Shown here in pieces: positions 22,301-34,000 of a stretch of DNA of 64,000 bases. Under the pieces are notes generated by a model that did not search any database, was not told the origin of the DNA, and worked only from the letters and a program-made list of their open reading frames with translations. Position 1 is the first letter of the stretch; the number at the start of each line of letters is the position of its first letter. The DNA lies in contig OX381717.1 in the NCBI GenBank assembly GCA_947462335.1, positions 43,319,523 to 43,383,522 on the forward strand. Reading direction: 5' to 3'. This DNA comes from Harmothoe impar. Taxonomy: Eukaryota > Annelida > Polychaeta > Phyllodocida > Polynoidae. Both the position numbers and the translations under genes were made by a program.

Positions 22301-25300
22301 TATTAGGGAATTTTTGCTACTGTACTAAAGTCCTAAAGTCCCCAGAATCAAATCACTGGTGCAGCTTGTAGTATGGGCCAAAGGTCTAGGTTAATAAGTG
22401 AGTTATGCTTCTACATAAGGTTTTAGGGTAAAATCTAAGGGCGCATCTGACTTATATTTTAACAGTATAATCCTTACTAGGTTGAATATGTTAAGCATTA
22501 AACTGCTATTGTATTATTACTCATGATTTATTCCAGGTACAAACTGGAAGGCAGCATATGCAAAGGAATTGCTCCGGTTCTACACATTCCAGTAAGTGAT
22601 ATCTACTGCTTTATCTTCTTAATATTTAGATAACAATATCAGATATCAAGATGTCACATGCATACTCAAGATACTTCTTCAATTTCGCCATGTATAGAAT
22701 TACTCATCCTGTAGTAATTAAATATCAAACTGTTGCTTTCTTTTATCCTAATCATATGCGACTCAAATTTCAGTTTTTCTTATTCTAAAACATTTAATCT
22801 ATCCATCCTTCTATGTAACCCAAATCCTACAGGTCTCAACTGAATTCTGGGATAATTCAGACAGATGACACTGAAAAAGTCCTAGAGGCGACAAAGGAGA
22901 TCAATCAGTATGTGAATGTTGAACTATTTTCATTAATAGCTACTCCTCCTTCAGTCCACTTTTCAGCTTTGCAGACAATGCCTGCAACTAACAGATGGAA
23001 CACATTGCAAAATTACCAATATCTCAGTATCATTTGTGGTAGAAACAAAATTTAAATGACATTTTAGTCATCATTGTCACTACATGCAGACCATCAATGT
23101 GAAAGGAAAAATATGGGGATAGACTTGCTAAATTGGTAGATTTTAAATAAACACAAAAAAAGACGTTTTCTTAGATAAATTATACTTTCTTCAAGTATCG
23201 AATCAAAGCAGCTAGGTGAGAGTTGGAGGAGGGGATGGGGGGGAGGTACGGTCTATCAGCATGAAAGGCTCTTCCTGATGCAGACCAATGTACCCTTGGC
23301 TGTAAATTACCAGTGCTGCATTCAAGCATTTAACATGCCAACCATATTAGAGTTTATCAACCACAAAGGTTCGGCATGATGCTTCAATGCAGCCCTGCAA
23401 AGTCAAAGTTAAAGGCTGCATTCATGCATTACGATGACCAAGGGCTTGTTGTATTAAAGCCTCATTCCCACTACTGGGTACACTGGGTGCCCTGTTCTTA
23501 GTGCCCTCATGTGGAACTTTATGTAACTATTACACACTCTCCTACCAGTTATTTAGTTGCTTCACTCTGCTATGAGAAATACCTCCCCCATTTAAATACA
23601 AACATGCATACACATTAACCTTTAATAACTAGGTGAAGGGGTGTTCGGGGCACCTGTACACAGGGAGGTGGGTCCACTAGCTAGTGTAACAGTGTGGCTG
23701 AAGTCAGAGTAGGGGTTAGGGCAGGGAGTTGGCATGCAAAGAGTCACGCTGTCCAACCAAGAAGACTCTGTCTGCACTAATATAGCTGTGGACCATACCT
23801 GGGCCTACTGGCAGCCAGAGTTTACGAAACCAATTGAATCAGACCTTACATGATGCAGGTAGAAAATAGGAGAGATTTAACTTGTAGATTGGACCTAATA
23901 TAATAATAGAAAGGAAAGCCACGTCATTAATACTTTAGTTTGCGCTACGATTCTAACCATCAGGCGGTATACGTCACTCTGTGACGAGATCCGAGGTGGC
24001 GCCGGTAATGGCCATAGTCTCTGTTTGTGTACTACTTTAGTACTATTTGAACTCTCCAAGCACATTGCTGGTTAGTTAAATTAGTTTATTTGACAAATCG
24101 GGGGCAGAGCCCCCCAAACCCCAAATTTTGTGTATCTTATATTTACTCATATTTGCCTCTGAGCAAAACGGAGACTACTTTTGTAAATCTATCTCTGTCT
24201 CAGATTAGTCCCCCGAAAACCGCCTGGTGGTTAGAATTCTACCGTCATGAATACTTTATAGGGTATATGAACTATATCTCACCCAGCTATGATAAAACAA
24301 CACATAGCTTTTTTTAAATCAGTAAATAGGCCGATACCTACTGGCTAATACAACCTAGGTGTAGCTACCTCACCACGTGGAAGGGCTTGTTTGCCCCCCC
24401 CCCCGTCTCGACCCTATCACATAGCAGGAGAGGAAACTCGAATCTCCCCTATGGCATAGGGTAGAGTTTCCTCTGCTACTACGTCACAATGGGATTGCTG
24501 GTCCATATCCCCTATTTTCTATTTTAAGAAAATACAATACTGCATGTGGAGTTTAGAAGTCCAGACCCATATGGGGTAGCCCCACAAATTCCTGTTTACG
24601 ATCCTGGGAATGTAGCTTTAATACTTACTTCTCTGTATCTTTACCAAAGTTCAGGGGATGTTATGATTATGATTCCTGCATTGTATAGTGCGATAACTTG
24701 GGGTGGGGGACTTGGTTCCGTAGGTTTATACTATAGTCAACTATGTCATCCTTAATTTAAGGTCTTCAAAGAAGCTAGCCATCTATGAAAAGAAGCACAA
24801 ACTGCACCGCTGGGTTGAAACAAACACTGAGTACCAGGACGAGTTGCGGAAAATCGATGATGTGCGCCGGAAAGGACTGCTGCTAAAGATGCAGGGGTTG
24901 GCGGCAGAGAAGCACTTCATTGTTTCCCTGATGGGAAAATATCCAGGTATACATAAAAAACAAGTACTCAAAACATATAAGCTGTACTTGATAAATAAGT
25001 TACCCCGTAGAAATTGGGAAAATTGTACCTGCCGCCCCTAGGGTGTGAAAATTGCTAGTGTAGCATTTCACCCTATGAAAACCCTATTATAAATTGCATC
25101 CTAAAAAGACATGTATCATATGAAAATAAAGCATTGTTTCATACAGAGATGATACAATAAGTTTATATCTTTTTAGATGGTCAAGCCGTGTCATCTAGAC
25201 TCAACACTCAGATGAAAAACATCCGCACTAGAATCTCAACCACAACGAAGGCATACAACATTGGTGGACATAGCAGACAACAGAGTCAATATCCCTCTAC

Positions 25301-26154
25301 AGTCAAACACGAAGAAGTCACTGTTGGCTCAGATCTCTTCAATGTGCTGGAAGAAGAGGTCAGAAGAATTTGCTGTTATAGCTTTACTTTTCGTTTCCTG
25401 TTGCTATTGAAAAAAATGTAGAGATGAACCTATCCTATAGGGACTTTCCAAACTAAGATAAATTCCCATCTTTAATCTGCATCATGCTTATTGGCTTTGC
25501 GTAGTCTTTGTTAAAATTGTATGAGATGCACCTCAGATTTAATGATTTCAAACTATAGTTGAAAGGCTTTATACGAACAGTGCATAAAATATGATGATCG
25601 TTTATTTAAAACAGGGTAACACCAGCGAGATTCCTGCCAACTATCGACGCAAAATCATTGATCTTTCTAATCTGGTCTCCCGGTGCGAGGAGGAGCAGGC
25701 CATGGTACTGTGTGAGATGAAGAACACGTACACACACTTCGGTCAACTCCATTCAGTGGTTTCAGAGATGATAGAAGCTCTAGAAAGGACGAGCCTGTAT
25801 GAAGTTGGATTGTACAGTCTTGGGATGCAGTTCCTGGGGCGTCTACTCATCCTTCTAAACAAAATGTACAACTCTTTCCGGCCCCACATCGAAATTCCAC
25901 AGCCACCAGAAGTTGACCCAGATCTGCTCACTAAGGTGAATGAGACGGAGGAGGGTGCAGAGCAGAACACTGATACAGCAAACTCAAGTGATGAGGACGA
26001 TGAACATTCAGTGCCAGATGACAGTTATCGAGATACAATGGAGACTGATATGGATGGACATTTGATGCATGATGATGAGGGAGGAGATTCAATGGACAAT
26101 GACAGCGATGTAGACGATTCTCTCACAGGAAGTGTAGACATCATCTTCTGTTGA
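10307..26154 (+). CDS. KDZ-family transposase, 18 coding exons, 971 aa
   Basis: Exons: 10307-10389, 13927-14129, 15102-15346, 15624-15738, 15914-16143, 16631-16768, 16943-17122, 17405-17541, 18613-18712, 19324-19407, 20405-20585, 21184-21273, 21864-21956, 22537-22591, 22833-22907, 24762-24946, 25177-25358, 25615-26154. All junctions are GT-AG and every phase joins, giving 2916 nt with no internal stop. Residues about 133-163 form the CxC2-like cysteine cluster (CSNC, CTDC, CRKC, then His). TPDKPNVGVS is typical of the family; CPACP closes exon 6. The RNase H-like core shows SMDANFGL (Asp about 350), TGVFGCSCRHEVPL with RHGER, AMYDIAC (Asp about 467), IPTFHSYGHKGSC and GLSDGEQMERLWSYL (Glu about 522/525), the likely DDE-type residues. 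The tail is acidic. It should cut and join the element's ends in the nucleus. The start ATG (10307) is inferred; the donor after exon 17 (GTCAGA) is weak. Confidence 0.9.
10900..11042. repeat. Short hairpin element with a C-run
   Basis: GTCATTTATTAATAGCGGGG faces CCCCC...CCAATAAATGAC across about 100 bases; it includes an uninterrupted run of about 26 C. Related to the GTTCATTTATTA hairpins at 31264-31753. Confidence 0.6.
11270..11430. repeat. Tandem repeat of a CCATGTCGAT unit of about 30 bp
   Basis: About five diverged copies of a unit reading CATGTCGATCTNAAGAAATG. The same family appears near 30115-30290 and 31970-32060, so it is dispersed. Confidence 0.7.
11947..12434. repeat. MITE-like element with TTCGCCA words
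   Basis: CCTAGGGTTGCGCTAG at the left is matched in inverse by CTAGCGCGAGCCTAGG at the right. Inside, several TTCGCCAG/CTGGCGAA words occur in both directions near each end. No coding capacity. Confidence 0.65.
12657..13246. repeat. C-rich minisatellite in transposase intron 1
   Basis: About 28 diverged copies of a 21-base unit, CCATCCCCACTGCCCTCACC-like. The open frames across it are a by-product of the repeat, not genes. It is followed at 13248-13352 by about eight copies of a TTGGGACTTTGGG unit of about 13 bp. Confidence 0.9.
13560..13775. repeat. Diverged copy of the TATAAGCCGCACC repeat family
   Basis: Contains CTCGTATTAGCCTAACTC, GTATAAGCCACACCCTGACC and ATAAGCCGCACCC. Relatives lie at 17806-17945, 22232-22440, 35181-35404 and 43570-43792. 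Confidence 0.6.
14310..14494. repeat. 185-bp MITE with TACCGT termini
   Basis: Terminal inverted repeats of about 25 bp (TACCGTACCGTCGCGATTAA left, its near inverse ending in GACAGCACAGTA right), with GGCGCTTAT words inside. It sits in the intron after the second coding exon. Confidence 0.75.
17806..17945. repeat. Copy of the TATAAGCCGCACC repeat family
   Basis: AAACCTCGCGTATAAGCC followed by two more ACTCGCGTATAAGCC words, ending ACTCGCGTATTAGCCGCACC. Diverged MITE fragment in a transposase intron. Confidence 0.6.
19838..20162. repeat. Hairpin MITE carrying CCGGTCAGAGCTGGCAC sub-repeats
   Basis: The arms are almost perfect inverted copies: CTATAGGCTGTGTCTCACGA at the left and its inverse at the right, then two to three copies of a 17-base CCGGTCAGAGCTGGCAC unit per arm, then TGAATAAAACGGGTTATT. 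Similar elements lie at 27258-27806 and 59030-59359. It lies in the intron before exon 11 of the transposase. Confidence 0.9.
22232..22440. repeat. Copy of the TATAAGCCGCACC repeat family
   Basis: Diverged from the better copies at 35181 and 43570; shares GATAGGATCGGCCCAGAG and GGTGCAG words. Non-coding, in a transposase intron. Confidence 0.5.
22908..24761. other. Long transposase intron containing nested repeats
   Basis: Holds an inverted-repeat element at about 23924-24275 (arms ATTCTAACCATCAGGCGGT and the near inverse ending GGTTAGAAT) and a compact palindrome at about 24425-24475 (GAGGAAACTCGAA against GAGTTTCCTC). No other exon seen. Confidence 0.55.
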
Positions 26155-27257
26155 TTGTTTGAGGTGCGCACATAGAAGAACTGAAACATGTGTGATACAC
26201 CACTTCTGCTTGTATTATTACTGAGGTGTCATACTACAGGGAAATTCCTGAGTTTTGTTATATATTTCCATGGACACATTTTGCCATGGCACATACAAGC
26301 TACATAGCACTTCTAACTTTATTTTGAATCAGATTTCAAAACTCGACATACACTGCATTAAAAAAGATTATAAAACTATATGTAAAACCAGTACTGTCTT
26401 CACTTTGTTATTCATTAAGAAAGTTGTATTGATAGATATATTAAAGAATGGAAGGAAATTGGACGCCATAAATTATACATGGGGAATATATATGGACGTT
26501 TAAATGAATGAGTTGTACAAAATATATAGACATTCATCATTTCAAAGGAAGTAAGTCTCAAGTTAAAGCTGGGTGTGTAAGAGGGATCAAACGTATTTCG
26601 ATTTTCTGAAATACTTCCTATGTCCTTCACAGAATACCGAATTGCAAAACGAAATATGGGGGTGACCCAGTTACTAAATTATTTTCTTTGACAATCCAAG
26701 ACATGAACTCTCTCCAGAGACTCAAAAACTGAGAGATAGTTAGAAATCTGTTAGCGCATAATAGTATTATAAGAACTGTATATTTCTCAAAATGTTTACA
26801 TTAATTTCTTGTCTAAAGATTGCTATGAACTTTTTTGACCTATCCTAACTTACATGAACTCTATTCTATCCAATCCTACTCTGCAGAGGGTGACTTGGCT
26901 ATCAAATAAAAAACTCAACGTATTATACGACGATTTTTCAGCCATTAAAGATATCAATCAAATCAAATCAAATCAGAAATCCATGAGAAAAGGTCACTCT
27001 TTCTTAGGACTGGTACAAACCCACACTTTCAGCCAGGGAGATATAAATTATGAATGCTGTTTTGACACACGATGGGCATCTATACCATAATAGCTATTTT
27101 ATGAAATATAATATTATGAATTTATCTACCGTTTAAATTAGATTTAGACTAGCTTGTTGATGGCAGATAGTATTTTACCACATTTGGAGAGCTTTTAAGA
27201 TTGGAATATATATAATATATCTTCTTAGGAACCGAGATGTCAGCTAGTGGCTCAGTC

Positions 27258-27806
27258 TCATGAGTTTGTAACATTTCAAACGTCTTTGACCGGTGCCGTC
27301 TTTGACCGGTGCCGTCTTTGACCGGTGCCGTCTTTGACCAGGTATGTGATTAAAATGAAGAAAAAAGTAGTGTATAGTAAAGAAATGGGTAAATTTTTTG
27401 TGTAATATGTTATAATACATCATTTCGAGGCATTATTTAAAATTGATATATTTCATATATTTATGTTACTGGCTCAGTCTCATGAGTTTGTAACAGTTGA
27501 AACGTCTTTGACCGGCTTCGTCTTTGACCGGCTGTAGAAAAAAAGCCCAAAAGGAACCCTTAATATGTGCATTAAAATTATTTTTTTTAATTGGGTAAAA
27601 CAACCATAGAATGTTATAACCCTTTAAACTTGTAATCAGTTGGCCATTTTAATCGTCATCTGCCCTAAACAATTTATTAGTAATTACCAATTTATTTAGT
27701 TTTTATTCAGGTCGGTCAGAGCTGGCACCCGGTCAGAGCTGGCACCCAGTCACAGCTGGCACCCAGTCAGAGATGAAAACATTGGCCCAAGGTCGTGAGA
27801 CACAGC
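27258..27806. repeat. Composite of the GTCTTTGACCGGTGCC / CCGGTCAGAGCTGGCAC hairpin MITE family
   Basis: The left part has two blocks starting GGCTCAGTCTCATGAGTTTG (27258 and about 27471), with GTCTTTGACCGGTGCC tandem words at 27290-27340. The right part ends with the same arm as the 19838 element (CAGAGCTGGCACC units, then TCGTGAGACACAGCC). It looks like two partial copies or one nested in another. Confidence 0.7.
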
Positions 27807-29108
27807 CACAAGCACGTAGATGAAATCGGTATAATTGTCTGAGTTAGGCCCAAAGAAAGTGTTTTTTAGGTTACTTAGTCTGGAAATCTAGATGGGGTAG
27901 GTCAGATTTTTTTTTAAACCTTTGCCAGAAAAGTAGCCTAAAATTGGCTCACAAACTTTAGGGCCCACTCGCTGACAACAGTGTTGACTTGTGGACTACC
28001 ATATTGACTCTGAAATTGCCCAAAAATTAAATGAAATACAAGATATAGTAGAACCTCACATTTTCCTGTAAAATATTTAAATGTTAAGTGAACAGCATGT
28101 GAGATATGAACGCTTTTTCTTGTATAAAGAAACTGGAACTCTGTGCATGATAAATATAAATCTGCCGAGACCCTGATTCTTCTGAAAAAAGAAATGAAGC
28201 CTCCCCAGTGCACAAATACGCCTTCTTTCAACATGAAAAAAACATCATCAGAAGGTTTGAAAATGTTTTATTTTTGTAAAAACGTGAACTCCAAATAATG
28301 TTATAATAACGTTTATTTAGAACGTTTCTTTGAGGTTAGAATAACATTAATATAACGTTTTTTAGGAAGTTTCATTAAGGTAAAAAATGATGTTCAAGTA
28401 ACAGAGGTGTAGGTCTGTGGGAAAAGTCTTTGATTCAATAGATTCATCCATTTTTTTCATTGTTAGGGCCATATATAATAGACTGTTTGACTTGTTGCCA
28501 GGAGTGGGATAAGTCCCAATGATTGATGTAAAGAACCTGAATCAGGGCTGATATATATAAATATATAAATACATGTTGTTATGGTACAACATTGGTGTTT
28601 ACTATAACCCTCACCATAATTCAAGCAATCTTTTAGGCATACATCAGTTAACATTACATATTTCCCCTTATACATATCGTGATATTGAATGTCAAAGCTA
28701 GTGTTAATACAGATTAGTCTATATCCATGCAATCTAAGCATGAATTTGAGGAATATAACGCCTCATCACCAGTAAAGTAGCAGTATCAACTAAACTGCCA
28801 CCTGGTGAGATAAATTGGAGTGACAAGGAAATACTTAAAGAATGTTATTCAAACGTTTTGGAAAGTATTATGATGACATCATTATTTATCCCCTAATATC
28901 ATGCAAAATAACTCCATGCATTTATTTATTTCTGGATGTCATTGTGATGTTAAAAATAACGTTTAAAACATAGGTTACATCCCCAACGTTTCGGAACGAT
29001 AAGATAAAGTTTCTTTTTCAATGGGTCTGTAAACGGAAGCTATTGCAAAAAAGAAACCAATTGGTTTGAACATTACCCAGAATGGCTGTATAAGTACATG
29101 TTATCCTG

Positions 29109-30105
29109 CCCAGCCAGCAAAGATACGTTGGGCCAACGTTGGACCAACAGTAGTCAATGTTGAAATGACGTCAGATTCTGACGTTGGGCCAACGTTCATT
29201 TGTCCGTCCATCAGAACGTCGCCTTGACGTCGCAAAGAAATGACGTTGGCCCAACGTTGGCCCAACATTAGGACGTTGGCCCAACGTCAGTTTTTTAATG
29301 TTGTACCAACGTCATTAGACGTTGGTACAACGTCTAGCCAACCAGATTTAGAGCCTGAAAATGATGCTGTTCCAACGTATATTTTCCAACTTTGGCCCAA
29401 TGTTTCTTCATGATGTTGGCCCAATATTGTACCAAAATGTTATATATTCCCAGCCTCAAATGTGATCAAATTCCCTCAATGGCTGTCAAGAATCATCATT
29501 TTAGAGACAGCCATTTCATTCTCTATTTGCATTCTCACCTTGATCTTTGCCCAATGGGCCAAGAAGTGCTACTGAATAAGCTCCCAACCCTTACACCTTA
29601 TCTGCTTGGCATTACCCACAAAATGGTGTCTTCATATAAATATTGTCAGATTATGTTATCCTCACATCTAAATTTGGTATTTAAACATTTTATAGTTTAT
29701 CAATTCAATATCTCTTGCTCAAACATTTATTCAACCCAGGGGGATCCTATTAATGCCCCATTATGGGGGACAAATAATGGGGATGGTGGTCAAAATCTCT
29801 CTATACAGCGTTCCATGCCCTCTGGTGGACGTTAGAAATACAACGTTGGGCCAACGTTGGTCTTTTTCTCATTGCTGAGAGTATGTTCAACGTTGGTCCA
29901 ACATTGATTTGCCAACGTCAACATGAATTATCTGATGTTGTACCAACGTTGGTATATCACAGGGAGTATTTTCAATGTTGGGCCAACATAGATTTGCCAA
30001 CGTTGTACCAACGTTGGCACTTCAACGTTGGCACAACGTTGAAATATTGCCCGCGACGGTGCCGACCATTGCCAACGTTGGCCCAACGTGTCCTTGCTAG
30101 CTGGG
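29109..30105. repeat. 1-kb non-autonomous element built of CCAACGTTGG palindromes
   Basis: Termini CCCAGCCAGCAAAGATACGT and its near inverse (ending CCTTGCTAGCTGGG). Both arms (29120-29350 and 29840-30080) are filled with more than a dozen short palindromes such as CCAACGTTGG and CAACGTTGGGCCAACGTTG in both directions. The centre (about 29400-29800) is unique AT-rich DNA with an open frame of no recognisable product. Confidence 0.8.
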
Positions 30106-31062
30106 TGGGGTATAGATGTCACATGTCAATTTGAAGAAATGGAGATGTCGCATGTCTATGTTGTTTAATGATGCTCATGCCCCATGTCCATATTAAGAAA
30201 TCTCAATGTCCCATTTCAATAGCATTTTAGGCCTCCTGTCACATGTCACTAGCCCCTATGTCGATTTTAATAAATGGTGATATCGATGATGCTCAGGGTA
30301 CTGGTTAAGGGACCAACATCTGTAGTTAACAATAAGTATGATGATGCTAAATATGATGTTTATGATATCGTTTATATACTACTCAGTTATGATGGCTAGA
30401 TGATGTATCATTTTCTTCTGTTTAATTGTATGGCACACAAACATTCGGACGTACATATATCATAGCATAATTGAAAGTAACACTAACACCAGTACACTAC
30501 TTTATGCCCCATTCCTATGTTGGGTTGTAGTGGTAAGGGGCATATTCAATTAGTGTGTAAAGCTGAGAGAACTCAACATAGGCCTAGGCCTTCATATTAC
30601 ACGTTTTTGAATTTATTTAGTAGGGCCTATCTTTTTCACAAAGTGATCTTCGAAAATGCAGTAGAGTATTCAGGTGATGAACTGTATAGGCTACTTTGTT
30701 CACTGTTAAAAATGTGGTCATGAGATATATTGTTACAATATGAAAAGAAAATTCTGATAAATAGGTCTGTATTGTGATAAAAACGGACAGAATTGGGTTG
30801 GATTACAGTACTGGGGAGGGGGGCGGGAGGGAGAGGTGTCCCTCTACAGTGTGCCAAACTGCCTGCCCATACTATAGCCAAAGGGCGGGAAAGCACTACT
30901 AGTGGCGCCACCCAGTGTCAGTGAATCAAACCAGATTCTTGTCCTGCTGATAGTGACGTCACAAAATGGACTGGAACCTGACGTAGAGCAAGAAGCAAAG
31001 CGTGACCTGGCCTAGCTCGTGTACCTGGTCCACTGGAGTATCTAGTCATCTGTATGTAAAGA

Positions 31063-34000
31063 ATGGCACCTATTCAAGAAGTGAGGTATGTTATGACATA
31101 ATCCTACTGTCAACTCGTCTATCATTTATCTGAGTACTACATGTAAAGTATGATAAAGTATGTTTTCCCACAGCCTGGTATACCACACCAGTCAGCTCCG
31201 TTCCTACAGATGGGTCAAAAAACAATGTGGCAACCTGGGCTGTTTTGAAGGGGTTTTTCGACCTAAGGGAGTGTTCATTTATTAGTAACAGGGGGGGGGG
31301 GTTGAGGGTTTGGGGGGGGGATAAAATTTCCGACTCCTCCTGAGGGGGGGGGGGCATAAAAAATTGTGACCCATCTTGAGGGGGGGGGGCGTAAAAAATT
31401 TAGCCCCTTTTTAGAAAAAAAAACACGTGCCTTAGGGAGTGTTCATCTATTAATTACAGGGGGGGTGGTGAGATTTCGCGCGGAGGGGCGAAATTTTTTA
31501 TGCCCCCCCTCGAGAGGGGTCAGAATTTTTTACGCTCCCCTCCCTCAGGAGGGGTCGGGAATCTTTACACCCCCCCTGTAACTAATAAATGAACACTCCC
31601 TTACTTTAGTTCAAAGGGGGGCGGGTGAAAAATTGGGTGAAACAGGGGGTGGGCGAAACGCTCCACGCGCTCTCCAGGGGGGGCCTAAAAAAGTCTCGCC
31701 CCTCCGAGCGAAATCTCACCACCCCCTGTAATTAATAAATGAACACTCCCTAAGTGACCTTGCGACTTTTGGACAAGAGCTTTATAGAGGGTCCAAAAAA
31801 GCAACTTTTCAATCTGGACCCCTTAATTTCAGTGACTCGGGTTGGTTCTGCTGGCAAAATTTGAGAAAATGGGGAAAATCTGGAGTTGAAATGGTCCTTT
31901 CTGCAGCAGTGTCATTCTCACTTGTGCATTTCATTTTTCATATCACTAAGCCCAAGGTCCTAACTTCAAAAAGGACCTATATCCCATGTAGATTTAAAGA
32001 AAATACCATATCGCCATATTGATTTAAACAAATGGCCATGTCTCCATGTCAAATTTAGGGGTATAGGGCCATTTTACGACACCATCTTGGATTTTATTTA
32101 TTCTAATATTAACAGTGAAAGAATTTTTTAAACAGCCCTATCAGAAGCCGATGTATGGTGTTTTAGAAAATACATGACAAAATGAATGCCAATACACTTG
32201 TAAAATGAACATTTCAGGGTTTCAGTAAAGAGCTCCAAAAATGTCTTTTATTTAATAGCGTATATCTGATAAGGCCACCTTATTTTGATAACTTGGATTA
32301 CGGGCATTTGGCTCCAACATTTTGGAAGGGCGGAGGAAAAAAAAAAAAAAAAAAGCTGCCCTACGGGGGGAGCCGGACCACAAAGTATTTCGAAGGGTAG
32401 AGCCAAAAAAAATAAATAAAATAAGCATGGAAAACCTGTATATTCTCTGTTATTGGGTAATCTAAAGAAGATATTTTGAGAAATATCCCCAATGTAAAAG
32501 GTCTCATTCTACTTTTTGCTGGTCAACATGTCTTTTTTTTTTTTTTTAAGAAAAATTCTTATAAAAATCTCGGAGGGGAAAGGCTAAAAAAAAAAAAAAA
32601 ACTTTTTTTTTTTTTTGCAAAATGCCTTAAATCTGGGTGGCGGGTCTGTAATCCAAGTTATCAAAATAAAACGGCCTAACCGATATATCGGCATATCGGC
32701 AGCAATATAGTAAATACCTGATAACCTATAAAATTTGATAGCAATTACATCCCTACTTTCCATATGATGCTACATTTTTATAAATTACTTTCTCACTAGA
32801 GTATGACTTTGGCTATGTATGACATGACGGTAGTAGGGCCCTGCCAATGATAGGTCCCAGTACTCTAGGCATAGATCATACCGGGGGCTACACCAATGAA
32901 ATGCACAAAGGGTATTTCTTAAAATAGACAGGTGACATGGCGACCCCCCACTGTGAGTAGACCTACAATCAAAAGCAGGTCCAAAGCTCACTGGTATTCT
33001 GACTGGGCACTTAATTAATTCTGTTGACCCTTTCAGGATGCATGTTGCTCAAAGATTTCTCGTCATGATGCACCAATGAAGCACCAACAAGTAACTTGCT
33101 AGGGCTGCATTGATGCATAACCCTATGTTGGGTTGGCATGAAGGTTGAAGAATTGTTGCATAATGACGACCCTGCATGCTGACCAAGGTCATGAAGCATC
33201 AGTTTTGGGGCCTCACAGGCGTAACATGAATTGGGGTGGAAAATTGTTTTGTCTCCTCCTCCTTTCCAGGGTTTTAACTTAGCTCCTCCTCTCAAAACCC
33301 ACCAACACTCCTACATCAATAGGTTCATTGTTCATTACAAAAACAATTTGTCAAATCGATAGTTTGAATCATTGTCACACATTAGAAGCAAAGCTAGGGA
33401 AACTGCCCTCCCCCCCCATCTGGTTCTACCATTTCAATCTCAATTCTCTCTTACCAGTGGCAATTTGTTTTATTCAGTTGTAGTGTAGAACCCCAGAAAT
33501 AACCCGACCCCAGTGTTTAATGCATGAAGTGACTTGAAGGACAAAAAACCCGGGCCATATAAATTTATTTTGACAAATTTGAGAACCATGCATACAACTC
33601 ATATGTAAGTTTGATGAGGCGAATTCGGGTAATATTGATATTGTCTATACATACCCTTGAAACTGTGATTTCTCTGATGTAGCGCCAACAATACAAGCAT
33701 CCTGGACGGTTACTACCTGAACGGGATGAGAACAAGAACCTGCACGGCCCTTATCAGTTCTGCCATAGAGGAGACTGGGATGTCCGAATCAGAGATAAAG
33801 GTAATTTTGGATATCCTAAGTATGATAAAGAGAAGTGGTAGTTAAGAACATAAAATAAACCCATATTATATTCACAGAAACTGTGTTTTTTAGTGAAACC
33901 AGGCTTCTGTCTACACACAGAAACACCAGCAAAACAAAAACTAGCAGAAGCAAGAAGGCAAAAAAAGAAAATATGAAGCGTCATCATAGCTAAAGACATT

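Larger units (their letters stand above)
26155..31062. other. Spacer between the two genes of the KDZ element
   Basis: Begins with the 3' UTR of the transposase gene (an AATAAA at about 26905-26910 is a possible, unproven polyadenylation signal). It contains the 27258-27806 and 29109-30105 repeat elements and CATGTC-type tandem repeats at 30115-30290. No supported gene. Confidence 0.5.

Noticed and set aside
29392..29835. 147-codon open frame in the CCAACGTTGG element
   Set aside because: No recognisable domain, begins and ends in repeat DNA, and low coding character.
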